Positions 51,508 through 60,110 of a DNA stretch of 64,000 nt are shown piece by piece. This DNA is from Micromonospora siamensis. GTDB taxonomy: Bacteria > Actinomycetota > Actinomycetes > Mycobacteriales > Micromonosporaceae. Both the position numbers and the translations under genes were made by a program. Position 1 is the stretch's first letter. The number at the start of each line of letters is the position of its first letter. The notes beneath the pieces are model-generated. The model saw only the letters and a program-made list of their open reading frames with translations, did not search any database and had not been told where the DNA came from. The stretch is from positions 868,001-932,000 of the forward strand of contig NZ_LT607751.1 of assembly GCF_900090305.1 (NCBI RefSeq), read 5' to 3'.

Positions 51508-52257
51508 TCAGGCGTGGGAGAGGGCGAAGGCGGTCAGGAAGCCGGCCACCGTGATCAGCCCGACCAGCAGGTGGGCGTCCTCGAACGCCTCCGGGACCAT
51601 GGTGTCGGTGATCATCGCCAGGATCGCCCCGGCGGCCAGCGCCGTGATGCTGGCCAGCACCTCCGGCGGCGCCCCGCCCAACAGCGTGTAGCCGGCCAGC
51701 GCCGCCAGGCCGCTGATCAGCGCGATGCCCGTCCAGAGCAGGAAGACGTACCGCTTCGTCCGGCCGGCGCGGCGCATGCCCGCCGCGCTCGACAACCCCT
51801 CCGGGACGTTGCTCAGGAAAACCGCCACGACGGTGACCAGGCTGACCGGACCGCCGGTCAGTAGGCTCGCCCCGATCACCACTGATTCGGGGATGCCGTC
51901 CAGCAGCGCACCCACCGCGATGGCCGACCCGGAGCCGGGCTGCTCCTGCTCGGAAGGCTGCTCCTCGCCGGACCGCTTGCGGTGCCGGGCGCCGTGCCGG
52001 GCCAGCAGCACGTTCGCCCCGGTGTACGCCACCGCGCCGACGGTCGCCCCGAGCGCGGTCGGCAGCAGGCCGCCCTGCTCGTGCGCCTCGGCGATCAGCT
52101 CGAACGAGACGGCGGAGAGCAGCACGCCCGCCCCGAACGCCATGATCGAGGCGATCATCCGGCCCGGCACCCGGGCGAAGAAACCCACCGCCGCGCCGAC
52201 CAACAGGGCGGAGCCGGCCAGCAGACCCCAACCACCCGCTTGCAACCACTCAGGCAT
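51508..52257 (-). CDS. ZIP-family metal transporter
   Basis: The 249-residue protein has about eight helices with a hydrophilic, Gln/Glu/Ser-rich loop near residues 95-112. The metal-site helices carry VGALLDGIPESVVIG and VFLSNVPEGLSSA, the ZIP signature. It should import or move Zn2+, Fe2+ or similar ions. The ATG at 52257 gives the family start. Confidence 0.88.
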   Translation of the reverse strand: MPEWLQAGGWGLLAGSALLVGAAVGFFARVPGRMIASIMAFGAGVLLSAVSFELIAEAHEQGGLLPTALGATVGAVAYTGANVLLARHGARHRKRSGEEQPSEQEQPGSGSAIAVGALLDGIPESVVIGASLLTGGPVSLVTVVAVFLSNVPEGLSSAAGMRRAGRTKRYVFLLWTGIALISGLAALAGYTLLGGAPPEVLASITALAAGAILAMITDTMVPEAFEDAHLLVGLITVAGFLTAFALSHA

Positions 52258-52327
52258 TACCGCTCGGTACCCCGGGTGTGTCGGGCCCAAAAGCGGGAAG
52301 CCCTTCGCGATCGAGGGGGCGGGAAAA

Positions 52328-53023
52328 ATGGAAGCCAGATCCTTCGTGGTGGTCGGCGGGACGAGTGGACTCGGCCTGGCGGTGGCCCGGCTGCTCGTCG
52401 ACGAGTACCGGGTCGCCGTGCTCAGCGACCAGGCCGACGAGGTCGCCACCGTCACCGACGAGCTGGGCTGCGACGGCAGCGTCTGCGACGTCTCCGACCA
52501 CGGCCAGGTACGCGAGGCGTTCGCCGCGCTGGCCCAGCGGTGGGGCACCATCGACGGGGTGGCCGCCTGCGCCTCCATGTGGGCCGGCGGTGACCTCGAG
52601 GAACTCGCCCCGGAACGGATCCGCCGCGCCGTCGAGGTCAACGCCCTCGGCACCACGTACGTGCTGAAGGAGGCGCTGCACCACCTGCACCGGCAGGGCT
52701 ACGGCAACGTGGTGTGGATCGGGGCGATGGCGGTGGCCAAGCCCCGGCCGGGCATCCCCGTCTACCGAGCCACCAAGAGCTACGGCGCCAGCCTGGTCGA
52801 GTCGCTGGCCGAGGCGCAGCACAGCAACCGGATCAAGGTGATGCAGGTGCACCCCGGGCCGATGCCCACCAAGCTGCAGGAACGCGTCGGCGACGAGTTC
52901 CTCGACGAGGTCTACGCCCTGCCCGAGCAGGTCGCCGCCGAGGTCGTACGCCTGCTCCTGCTGGCCCCCGACGACCTGTACGTCTCCGGCGAGCGCGTGC
53001 TCCGCGCGGACGGGCGGTTTTGA
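52328..53023 (+). CDS. Short-chain dehydrogenase/reductase
   Basis: The 231-residue protein has the cofactor motif VVVGGTSGLGLAVARLL, a catalytic YRATK and the following HPGPMPT. The usual active-site Ser is replaced in GNVVWIGAMAVAK, so activity may be altered. Overlap with the next gene (TTGA) suggests cotranscription with the MFS gene. Confidence 0.85.
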   Translation: MEARSFVVVGGTSGLGLAVARLLVDEYRVAVLSDQADEVATVTDELGCDGSVCDVSDHGQVREAFAALAQRWGTIDGVAACASMWAGGDLEELAPERIRRAVEVNALGTTYVLKEALHHLHRQGYGNVVWIGAMAVAKPRPGIPVYRATKSYGASLVESLAEAQHSNRIKVMQVHPGPMPTKLQERVGDEFLDEVYALPEQVAAEVVRLLLLAPDDLYVSGERVLRADGRF

Positions 53024-54669
53024 CCGCCACCGGCGCCGGCGCCGAGCGGGCCGTCTCGGCGCTGGCCCCGCTGCGCACGGCCGCCTACCGCAGCCTCTGG
53101 CTGGCCCTGCTCGCCGCGAACATCGGCACCTGGATGCAGACCGTCGGCGCGCAGTGGCTGCTCATTCACCAGCCGAACGCCGCGACGCTGGTCGCCCTGG
53201 TGCAGACCGCCAGCCTGCTGCCGGTGCTGCTGCTGGCCCTGCCGGCCGGCGCGCTGGCCGACACCTTCGACCGGCGGCACCTGCTCATCTCGGTGCAGCT
53301 GTTCATGGTGGCGGTGGCCGCCGCGCTGACCCTGCTCACCGCCGCCGGCCGGATGCCACCGGCGCTGCTGCTCACCCTCACCTTCGCCTTCGGCGTCGGT
53401 CAGGCACTCACCCTGCCGGCCTGGGCTGCGATCATCCCCGAGCTGGTGCCGCGCGACCTGCTCCGCTCCGCCTCCGCGCTCGGCTCGATCAGCGTCAACG
53501 TGGCCCGGGCCGTCGGACCGGCGGTGGCCGGCGTGCTGATCGCCCGGGTCGGGGTGGCCCCGGTCTTCGCCCTCAACGCGGTCGCCTTCGCGGTCTTCGC
53601 GTTCGCGCTGATGCGGTGGCGGCCCGGCAACGCCCGTGCCGTCGAGGTGCCGGAGCGGTTCACCGCCGCCCTGCGCGCCGGCGGCCGGTACGTCCGGCAC
53701 TCGCCGATCGTCCGGCGGCTGCTGCGCCGGGCCCTGGTCTTCGTCGTACCGGCCAGTGCCCTCTGGGCGCTGCTGCCGTTGGTGGCCAGCCGCCGCCTCG
53801 GCATGGACTCCAGCGGGTACGGCGTGCTGCTCGCCGCGCTCGGGGTGGGCGCCATCGCCGGCGGGCTGCTGCTGCCGTGGACCCGTACCCGGATCACCGC
53901 CAACCAGTTCCTGCTGCTCGCCGGGGTGGTCTACGGGGCGACCCTGATCGTCGTCGGCACCGTCCGGGTGGTGCCGGTGGTGCTGGTCGCCCTGCTCCCC
54001 GCCGGGGTGGCCTGGGTGACCGTGCTGGCCAACGTCAACGCCGAGATCCAGCTCTTCCTGCCCGGCTGGGTACGCGCCCGCGGCCTCGCCGTCTACCAGG
54101 TCGTGCAGGGCGGGGCGCAGGCCGTCGGCGCGTTCGCCTGGGGCCTGCTGGCCGACGTCAGCGGCCTGGTCGTCGCCTTCCTCGCCGCCGGTGCGCTGAT
54201 GGTGGTCGGCGCGTTCACCTCGCAGATCTGGCCGCTGCCGGAGCTGCGCGGCGCGGGCCGGCACACCGAGACGTACCAGCCGAGGCTGAACCTGGCGCTG
54301 GAACCGGACCCCCGGGTCGGCCCGGTGCTGGTCACGGTGACCTACCGGGTGCGGGCGGAGCGGCGGGCCGCGTTCCTGACCGCGATGGAGGTGGTCCGGG
54401 GCGCGCGGCAGCGTACCGGCGCGATGCGCTGGGGAATCTTCCGCGAGGGCGAGGCCCCCGACCGGTACGTGGAGGTCTACCTCGTGCCGTCCTGGGACGA
54501 GCACCTGCGCCAGCACGGCGGCCGGCTCACCGGCGCCGACCAGGAGGCCGAGCAGCGCGCCCACGAACTCGCCGACGGGCCACCCGAGGTGCGGCACCTG
54601 ATCCCGCCGGACGGCGGCGGGGAGCAGCCCGTCCCACCCACCCCCGCCGGGCCCGGCCTGCCCGGGTGA
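53020..54669 (+). CDS. MFS transporter (MFS_3/EntS type) with C-terminal ABM-like domain
   Basis: The 549-residue protein has twelve helices over residues 15-415, with ALPAGALADTFDRRHLL as the MFS loop 2-3 motif. A soluble C-terminal domain (about 430-530: VLVTVTYRVRAERRAAFLTAMEVVR, then WDEHLRQHGGRLT) resembles antibiotic-biosynthesis-monooxygenase folds. Such fusions occur in the MFS_3 family of exporters. The start is a TTG overlapping the SDR stop; no better start is found upstream of the first helix. Confidence 0.85.
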   Translation: MTATGAGAERAVSALAPLRTAAYRSLWLALLAANIGTWMQTVGAQWLLIHQPNAATLVALVQTASLLPVLLLALPAGALADTFDRRHLLISVQLFMVAVAAALTLLTAAGRMPPALLLTLTFAFGVGQALTLPAWAAIIPELVPRDLLRSASALGSISVNVARAVGPAVAGVLIARVGVAPVFALNAVAFAVFAFALMRWRPGNARAVEVPERFTAALRAGGRYVRHSPIVRRLLRRALVFVVPASALWALLPLVASRRLGMDSSGYGVLLAALGVGAIAGGLLLPWTRTRITANQFLLLAGVVYGATLIVVGTVRVVPVVLVALLPAGVAWVTVLANVNAEIQLFLPGWVRARGLAVYQVVQGGAQAVGAFAWGLLADVSGLVVAFLAAGALMVVGAFTSQIWPLPELRGAGRHTETYQPRLNLALEPDPRVGPVLVTVTYRVRAERRAAFLTAMEVVRGARQRTGAMRWGIFREGEAPDRYVEVYLVPSWDEHLRQHGGRLTGADQEAEQRAHELADGPPEVRHLIPPDGGGEQPVPPTPAGPGLPG

Positions 54670-54685
54670 GCGGCCGGGTCCGCGG

Positions 54686-55879
54686 TCAGAAGTCGGCGAA
54701 GAGGTACGGCAGCGCGCGCGGGAAGATCCGGCGCAGCTCCGCCGCCGCGTCCGGCGGCACCCGGCCCAGCCCGCGTACGTCCACCTCGGCCGGGTCGAGC
54801 ACCCCGTACGCGAGGGCGGAGAGCCCGGCCGCGGTCAGCGTCGCCGCCGGCGTACCCGCTCCGGCGGCCTCGCCGCACACCTCCAGGTGCCCGGTCGCCC
54901 CGTCCAGCAGGTACGTCCCGGCGAGCCACCGGTCACCGACCAGCTCCACCCGGACCCGGCCCGGACCGGCGGGCAGCCCGGCCAGCGCGTCCAGCGACAG
55001 CAGCCGGGCCATCGGGGCGGGCGAACCCGGGCCGGCCACCCGCGCCTCCACCCGGACCGCCAGGTCGGTCAGCCACAGCTCGGGCAGCTCGTCGGCGGGC
55101 ACCGCGAAGCTGACCCGCTCCACCTGGTCGACGTGCCGGGCGAAGAACTGCAACAGCAGCGCCCGCGCGTACGGGTCGGTGGCGAGCAGGTCGTCGCCGA
55201 CCAGCTCGCCGCCGTGGTCGTCGATCCGGTAGGTGATCGCCCCGACCGTCGTTCCGTCGACCCGGGCGGTCAGCAGCCAGCGGTCGTCGCGGTCCCGCAG
55301 CCCCACCGCCCGGAACTCGGGGAAGACCGCGAAGCCGTGCCGCTCGGCCAGGCACCGCTCGGTGAACGCCAGGTAGCCGTCCCAGCCGGCGGCGATCCGC
55401 TCCCAGCCCAGCTCGCCGGGGAGGTCGGCGCGGAGTAGCGCCCCGAGGTGCGCCGGGGAAACCGTCACCCGCCGGGGCGCGGGCAGCCCGACGTAGCCGA
55501 ACCGCTCGTAGAACGACGCCCGGAACGGGTAGAGGGCGGTCAGCGCGTGCCCCTCGTCCCGCATCTCGTCGAGCAGTCGGTGCAGCAGCGCCCGTACGTG
55601 ACCGCGCCGGCGAGCCAGCGGATGGGTCGCCACCCCGGCCACCCCCGCCATCGGCAGCACCCGGCCGCGCAGGTTCTGCCGCATCGGGACCGCCGACGCG
55701 GCGGCCACCGCCTGGCCGTCCTCCTCGGCGACCAGCGTCCGGTTTCCCGAGTTGTACGGCAGGTAGGCGCGGAACTCCTCCACCCGGGCCGCGGTCATCG
55801 GCGACGCCTCGAAGGCGTACCCCTGGATCGGGAAACTGTCGGTCAGGCGTTCCTCGGCGGCCAGGCGGCGGATGAGCAT
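54686..55879 (-). CDS. Eis-like GNAT N-acetyltransferase
   Basis: The 397-residue protein contains a GNAT core with VAGVATHPLARRRGHVRALL as the acetyl-CoA pyrophosphate loop, a second GNAT-like half and a C-terminal sterol-carrier-like domain, as in mycobacterial Eis. The C-terminus ends YLFADF, and Eis enzymes use the terminal Phe carboxylate as base. The relatives acetylate amines, including aminoglycosides; the natural substrate is unknown. Confidence 0.88.
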   Translation of the reverse strand: MLIRRLAAEERLTDSFPIQGYAFEASPMTAARVEEFRAYLPYNSGNRTLVAEEDGQAVAAASAVPMRQNLRGRVLPMAGVAGVATHPLARRRGHVRALLHRLLDEMRDEGHALTALYPFRASFYERFGYVGLPAPRRVTVSPAHLGALLRADLPGELGWERIAAGWDGYLAFTERCLAERHGFAVFPEFRAVGLRDRDDRWLLTARVDGTTVGAITYRIDDHGGELVGDDLLATDPYARALLLQFFARHVDQVERVSFAVPADELPELWLTDLAVRVEARVAGPGSPAPMARLLSLDALAGLPAGPGRVRVELVGDRWLAGTYLLDGATGHLEVCGEAAGAGTPAATLTAAGLSALAYGVLDPAEVDVRGLGRVPPDAAAELRRIFPRALPYLFADF

Positions 55880-55940
55880 TCCCCCATCCCAACCCGCCCC
55901 GCTGGCCGGCGCAACCGCTATGCGCCGACGGCGCCCCCGC

Positions 55941-56660
55941 TCAGGCCTGCGTGACGTCGGAGACGACCACGGTGACGTTGTCCGGCGCGCCGGCCTGGTG
56001 GGCGAGCTTCACCAGCTGCTCGCCGCAGTGCTGCCGGTCGCCGTACGTGCCGAGGGTCTGCGCGATCACCTGGTCGTCGACATAGTCGGAGAGCCCGTCG
56101 GTGCAGAGCAGCAGCCGGTCGCCGACGAACGTGCTGAGCACGCCGATCGCCGGTGGCGCGTCCTGGCCCTGCACCGCCCGGGTCACCAGCGACCGCTGCG
56201 GGTGGTGGCGGGCCTGGTCGGGGGTGAGGGCGCCCTGGTCCACCAGGGCCTGGACGAAGGTGTCGTCCCGGGTGAGCTGGGTCAGCTCCCCGTCGCGGAG
56301 CAGATAGCAGCGGGAGTCGCCGACCTGGGCGAGGACCAGCTCCTGCCCGGCCAGCAGCGCGGCGGTCAGCGTGGTGCCCATGCCGTCCCGGGCCGGGTCG
56401 ACCGTGATGGCGGCGCGGATGCGCTGGTTGGCCGTGCTCACCACGGCGCGCAGCGCGTCCCCGGCCTCGTCGGCGGTGGCCGGCGGGGTCAGCTCGTCCA
56501 GGATCCGGATGACGATCTCGCTCGCCACCTCACCCGCGGGCAGCCCGCCCATGCCGTCCGCCACCGCCACCAGGCGGTCACCGGCGAGGGCGGAGTCCTC
56601 GTTGTTGGTGCGGACCAGACCGACGTCGTTGAGGATGGCCGAGCGGAGGATCAGCGTCAT
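55941..56660 (-). CDS. PP2C-family serine/threonine phosphatase
   Basis: The 239-residue soluble enzyme has the metal-binding motifs VRTNNEDSAL, VAVADGMGG, LLCTDGLSDYV and APDNVTVVVSD. It matches the short PstP-type catalytic domain without membrane helix. It should dephosphorylate phosphoproteins with Mn2+ or Mg2+. The ATG at 56660 gives a family-like N-terminus. Confidence 0.93.
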   Translation of the reverse strand: MTLILRSAILNDVGLVRTNNEDSALAGDRLVAVADGMGGLPAGEVASEIVIRILDELTPPATADEAGDALRAVVSTANQRIRAAITVDPARDGMGTTLTAALLAGQELVLAQVGDSRCYLLRDGELTQLTRDDTFVQALVDQGALTPDQARHHPQRSLVTRAVQGQDAPPAIGVLSTFVGDRLLLCTDGLSDYVDDQVIAQTLGTYGDRQHCGEQLVKLAHQAGAPDNVTVVVSDVTQA

Positions 56661-56696
56661 GGGGTCAAGCTTGCCAAGAACACCCTGCATTCGTCT

Positions 56697-56714
56697 CTAC
56701 GCACTAGTGCGTAG
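56697..56714. promoter_or_regulatory. 18-bp perfect palindrome between PP2C and LuxR genes
   Basis: ctacgcac-tagtgcgtag reads the same on both strands. It ends 10 bp before the likely LuxR ATG and lies 37 bp from the PP2C start, so bound protein would block both genes. It is a strong operator candidate. Confidence 0.7.
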
Positions 56715-56724
56715 GGTGACAGAA

Positions 56725-57879
56725 ATGATGCCGGTGTCGATGGTGGGCCGAGCCGGCGAGCTGGCGGAGCTCGACCGGGCGTGGTCGGCCGTGGCCCGGT
56801 CGCACCGGTCCGCGCCCGCCGTCACGGTGATCACCGGCACCGCCGGGGTGGGCAAGAGTCTGCTGGTGGCGGCGGCCCTGGAGGGGTTCGACCCGCGTCC
56901 GGCGGTGGTGCTCTCCGGCGCCGCCCGGGTGCACAGTCCCGCCCCGTACGACTGGTTGGCGGCGGTGCTCTGCGGTCGGGACACCGGCGGACTCGATCTT
57001 CCGGCGGACGCCCTGGCCTGGCTGGCTCAGCAGCCCGACACGCCGCGTGAGCGCTACGCCCCGGGCGCGCTGCTGCGGCTCGCCGTGCGGGTGGTCCGTG
57101 GCCTGGTCGGCGCCGGGCCGGCGGTGCTGGTGGTGGAGGACCTGCACGCCCTCGACCCGGCCAGCCTCAACCTGGTCGGCGAGCTGGCCGCCGCCGCGGA
57201 CCTGCCGGCCCTGCTGGTGGTGGCGAGCCGGCCGCCCGCGGACGCGGTCGCGCCGGACCTCGCGGTCCGCGCGCTGGCCCGGCTCTGCGGGGTACGCGGC
57301 GCCGTCCGCCAGCACCTCGGCCCGCTCGCCGCCGGCCAGGTCGCCGAGGTGCTGACCCAGGTGTCCGGGGCCCGGCCCGCCGATCGGGTGGTGAACGCGG
57401 TGTGGCAGCGCACCGGCGGCAACCCGTACGCGCTGACCGAACTGCTCGCCGCGCACTCCGGGCAGGGCGTGGCGGCGCTGTTCCATTCGCGACCGGCGGT
57501 GCCCCGACCGGCCGCTCCGTCGGACGTCGAGCTGACCGGACGGGAGATCGAGGTGCTCGACTGCCTGGTCGCCGGGATGTCGAACAAGCAGGCCGCCCGG
57601 GCGCTCGGCATCTCCGTGCGTACGGTCACCGTGCACGTGTCGAACCTGCTGCGCAAGACCGGTTCGGCGTCCCGGACGGAGGCGGCGCTCTGGGCGGTGC
57701 GGCACCGCCGGCCGGTCTCCGCGCTCGGGATCGGGCAGCGGGAGGGGCATCGGCGCAGGTTACCGGCGGAGGATACTGACGTGCATGGGGAAAACGTACC
57801 CTCGGATCGACGGACGTCTCCGGGACTTCATCCTGACCCAGCCGATGTTCTTCACCGCGACGGCTCCGCTGAGCGGTGA
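56725..57879 (+). CDS. LuxR-family regulator with AAA ATPase domain
   Basis: The 384-residue protein has an AAA-type domain with Walker A GTAGVGKSLL and Walker B VLVVEDLHALD, then a LuxR helix-turn-helix (LTGREIEVLDCLVAGMSNKQAARALGIS, split by a turn). It is shorter than typical LAL regulators (about 900 residues). The C-terminus beyond the HTH runs about 58 residues and overlaps the next gene by 95 bp in another frame, suggesting a recent frameshift or an unused tail. The start may be the ATG at 56725 or 56728 or the GTG at 56716. Confidence 0.82.
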   Translation: MMPVSMVGRAGELAELDRAWSAVARSHRSAPAVTVITGTAGVGKSLLVAAALEGFDPRPAVVLSGAARVHSPAPYDWLAAVLCGRDTGGLDLPADALAWLAQQPDTPRERYAPGALLRLAVRVVRGLVGAGPAVLVVEDLHALDPASLNLVGELAAAADLPALLVVASRPPADAVAPDLAVRALARLCGVRGAVRQHLGPLAAGQVAEVLTQVSGARPADRVVNAVWQRTGGNPYALTELLAAHSGQGVAALFHSRPAVPRPAAPSDVELTGREIEVLDCLVAGMSNKQAARALGISVRTVTVHVSNLLRKTGSASRTEAALWAVRHRRPVSALGIGQREGHRRRLPAEDTDVHGENVPSDRRTSPGLHPDPADVLHRDGSAER

Positions 57880-58390
57880 CGGCACGATCAACCTCTCGCC
57901 CAAGGGGCTGACCGGCTCGTTCGCCGTCCTGGACGAGTCGACGGTGGCCTACCTGGACTTCGCCGGCAGCAACGCCGAGACCATCGCGCACCTGCGGGAG
58001 AACGGCCGGATCACGTTGATGTGGTGCGCCTTCTCCGGGCCGCCGAACATCGTGCGGGTGCACGGCCGGGGCGAGCCGGTCTTCCGCGACGACCCGCGCT
58101 GGGCCGAGCTGGTCGGTCACTTCCCGGACATCGACACCAGCGTGCACGGGCTGCGGGCGATCGTCGTGGTGCGGGCCGAGCTGATCCGGGACACGTGCGG
58201 CTACGCGGTGCCGCTGATGACGTACGACCAGGACCGGGACCTGCACGCCAAGCGTTTCGCCCGGGAGGACGACGCGTCGTTGGACGCGTACTTCGCGAAG
58301 AAGGACCACGTGGCGACGAGCATCGACGGGCTGCCGGGGCTGCCCCTGCCGTTGCCCCCGACGCCGGCGGTGGCGCCGGCCGCCGGCTGA
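57785..58390 (+). CDS. Pyridoxamine 5'-phosphate oxidase-family protein
   Basis: The 201-residue split-barrel protein has FFTATAPLSGDGTINLSPKG and YLDFAGSNAETIAHL, then VRVHGRGEPVF, typical of FMN- or F420-binding PPOX-family oxidoreductases. GGCGGAGG precedes the ATG by about 10 bp. The start lies inside the LuxR gene's 3' end. The substrate is unknown. Confidence 0.87.
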   Translation: MGKTYPRIDGRLRDFILTQPMFFTATAPLSGDGTINLSPKGLTGSFAVLDESTVAYLDFAGSNAETIAHLRENGRITLMWCAFSGPPNIVRVHGRGEPVFRDDPRWAELVGHFPDIDTSVHGLRAIVVVRAELIRDTCGYAVPLMTYDQDRDLHAKRFAREDDASLDAYFAKKDHVATSIDGLPGLPLPLPPTPAVAPAAG

Positions 58391-58393
58391 CGT

Positions 58394-58768
58394 CTATTCC
58401 TCCGGCTGGAGGTCGGCGGCCGGGACGTCGAGGCGTACGGTGCCCTCGGTGACCGCGCCGATCTGCTCGGCCAGCACGTAGACCGCGCCGGTGCGGGCCA
58501 GGTCGCTGGAGACCTTGAGGTAGCCGCTGCGCAGCAGCCGGGCGGCCAGGTCGGCGGGGACGTCCGGTTCCTCCACGGCGGCGGACTCGATCAGCTCGTC
58601 CAGGCTGCCGCCCGGGTCGGCGGTGGGTGCCTGGACGGTCACCGCGTTCGGGTCGCCGCGCTGGACCAGGTCGACCGTGCCGACCTCCCGGCCGTTGGCG
58701 TCCACCACCAACATGCCGGTGGTCACGTGGGAGATGCCCGCCTGTGCTTCGGTGCCCTGCTGCTTCAT
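58394..58768 (-). CDS. DUF2171/PRC-barrel-like protein
   Basis: The 124-residue protein contains GMLVVDANGREVGTVDLVQRG, a PRC-barrel-like opening, and a second similar half ending VRLDVPAADLQPEE. No signal peptide. The function is unknown; relatives are common in stress-related actinobacterial loci. Confidence 0.7.
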   Translation of the reverse strand: MKQQGTEAQAGISHVTTGMLVVDANGREVGTVDLVQRGDPNAVTVQAPTADPGGSLDELIESAAVEEPDVPADLAARLLRSGYLKVSSDLARTGAVYVLAEQIGAVTEGTVRLDVPAADLQPEE

Positions 58769-58797
58769 CCTGGCGCGGTTCCCGGGCCGCCGCCGGG

Positions 58798-59043
58798 CTA
58801 AACGCGGGGTGGGTCGACGGGCGGGCGGGGGGAGAGCTCACGCCAGGAGTCCGGACCGTCGAGCAGTGCGCGGACGGTCTCCTCGGCCTCCTCGACACTG
58901 GAGTGCTCGTAGAACCGGGAGACCCCCTCGGCGCCGCCGGCCCGCTGCTCGACGTGCCACTGGTCGGCGTCCACCCGGAGGAAGACATCCCGCCGGGCCA
59001 GTCGTCCCCACTTGCCGTTCCACCAGTGCTTACGCTGCTCCAT
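58798..59043 (-). CDS. Small conserved hypothetical protein (81 aa)
   Basis: The product begins MEQRKHWWNGKWGRLARRDVFLR and contains WHVEQRAGGAEG followed by an acidic helix (SSVEEAEETVRALL). It is soluble and of unknown function. It lies 29 bp upstream of the DUF2171 gene on the same strand and may be cotranscribed with it. Confidence 0.65.
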   Translation of the reverse strand: MEQRKHWWNGKWGRLARRDVFLRVDADQWHVEQRAGGAEGVSRFYEHSSVEEAEETVRALLDGPDSWRELSPRPPVDPPRV

Positions 59044-59195
59044 GGCGGCACTCTATCGAACATGTGTACGACACGCGTCCACCCCCACGGGATTCCCGTG
59101 CAGGTCGATGTGCGGGGTGCAGGTTGCCGCGATCCACGGCATCGGGGGGTGTGGTCGGGAGGTCTGGGGTGGCGGAGGGAGGCCCCTTTTTGTCG

Positions 59196-59369
59196 CTACG
59201 GACTTGAGAGCGCCAACGACTCACGGTGCCGGGCGTGCCGATGGGAAGTCGGGTGCGGGGCCGGGGGATCGGGCCGATCGAGGTGTGCCGGCTGGTAGGC
59301 CCGGGGCATGACCCGCGTCGCTGCCACCTTTTGGATCTCCCTGATCCACCTGCGCTCTCAAGTCTGTAG
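59196..59369. repeat. Interspersed palindromic repeat, copy 2
   Basis: Seventeen-bp arms (59196-59212 and 59353-59369) are complementary with one mismatch and match the outer arms of 10524-10607. The left inner arm also keeps caacgactca; the right inner arm does not. The 140-bp core differs from copy 1. The stretch 59044-59439 contains no gene. Confidence 0.7.
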
Positions 59370-59439
59370 CGGCTCGCACCACCCTCCCCGGGCCGGGCCG
59401 AGGCTCAGCCCGGCCCGGTGCCGGTCGGCGCGGTGCGGG

Positions 59440-59916
59440 TCAGCGCGGCGCGGGCGGCTCCGTGCGGCGGCCGAGCACGTCGTCCAGTGCGCCCCGGTAC
59501 TGACCGGGCACCGCCTCGCCGGGCCGGGACTGGCCGGCGGCGACCAGGGCGTCCCGGATCTCGGTGAGCAGCTTGACCTCCTCGCTCGGCGCGGCGGGCG
59601 GCGGCTCCTCGCCCCGCCGGCGCCGCTCGGCCAGCTTGTTCATCGGGAAGACGACCAGGAAGTAGAGCACCGCCGCGGTCAGCAGGAAGGTGACCAGCGC
59701 GTTGAGGAACTGGCCCCACTCGATGTAGTTCTTCTCGCCCAGCTTGATGTGCGCCCCGGGGCCAGTTGGGGTAGCGCCGACCATCTTGATCAGCGGCTGG
59801 AGGAACGAGCTGGTGAAGGCGGTGACCACGCCCGTGAACGCCGCGCCGATAACGACACCGACCGCCAGGTCGACGACGTTTCCGCGCATGATGAAGTCTT
59901 TGAAGCCCTTGAGCAT
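59440..59916 (-). CDS. mscL: Large-conductance mechanosensitive channel
   Basis: The 158-residue protein begins MLKGFKDFIMRGNVVDLAVGVVIGAAF, the MscL N-terminal helix and TM1, with TM2 in FLNALVTFLLTAAVLYFLVVFPMNKLAE. A Pro-rich segment and a C-terminal helix follow, as in the family. It forms a homopentamer that opens under membrane tension. The upstream DNA is occupied by an IS607 element whose tnpB ends 54 bp away, so its promoter may be altered. Confidence 0.96.
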   Translation of the reverse strand: MLKGFKDFIMRGNVVDLAVGVVIGAAFTGVVTAFTSSFLQPLIKMVGATPTGPGAHIKLGEKNYIEWGQFLNALVTFLLTAAVLYFLVVFPMNKLAERRRRGEEPPPAAPSEEVKLLTEIRDALVAAGQSRPGEAVPGQYRGALDDVLGRRTEPPAPR

Positions 59917-59954
59917 CCGTACTCCCGTGCTGTCCGGTTTTCCGTCCGGGACAA

Positions 59955-60110
59955 CCTATGCTGTTACCTCTCACTGCGCTTTGGTGAGCACCCGAGTGGT
60001 AGTCCCGCCTTGCGGTGGGACGGTTCCGGTCTGACCCGCTGGTGCGGTGCCGGGTTGACGCTTCACAGCCACCGGCCCGGCGAGCGGGGTCTTACGGTCG
60101 GCTCCACGTC
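59955..60110 (-). ncRNA. Putative omega RNA at the tnpB 3' end
   Basis: TnpB nucleases use an RNA that overlaps the 3' end of tnpB and runs to the element's right end. This segment has a GC-rich hairpin with a GCAA loop (60002-60021, gtcccgcc/ggtgggac with one mismatch) and codes for a low-complexity Pro/Gly/Thr tail. The guide would be the chromosomal sequence just beyond the right end. This is inferred by analogy. Confidence 0.4.

Noticed and set aside
51401..52249. 282-codon minus-strand frame over the ZIP gene
   Set aside because: It is a frame-shifted shadow of the ZIP transporter with no hydrophobic pattern.
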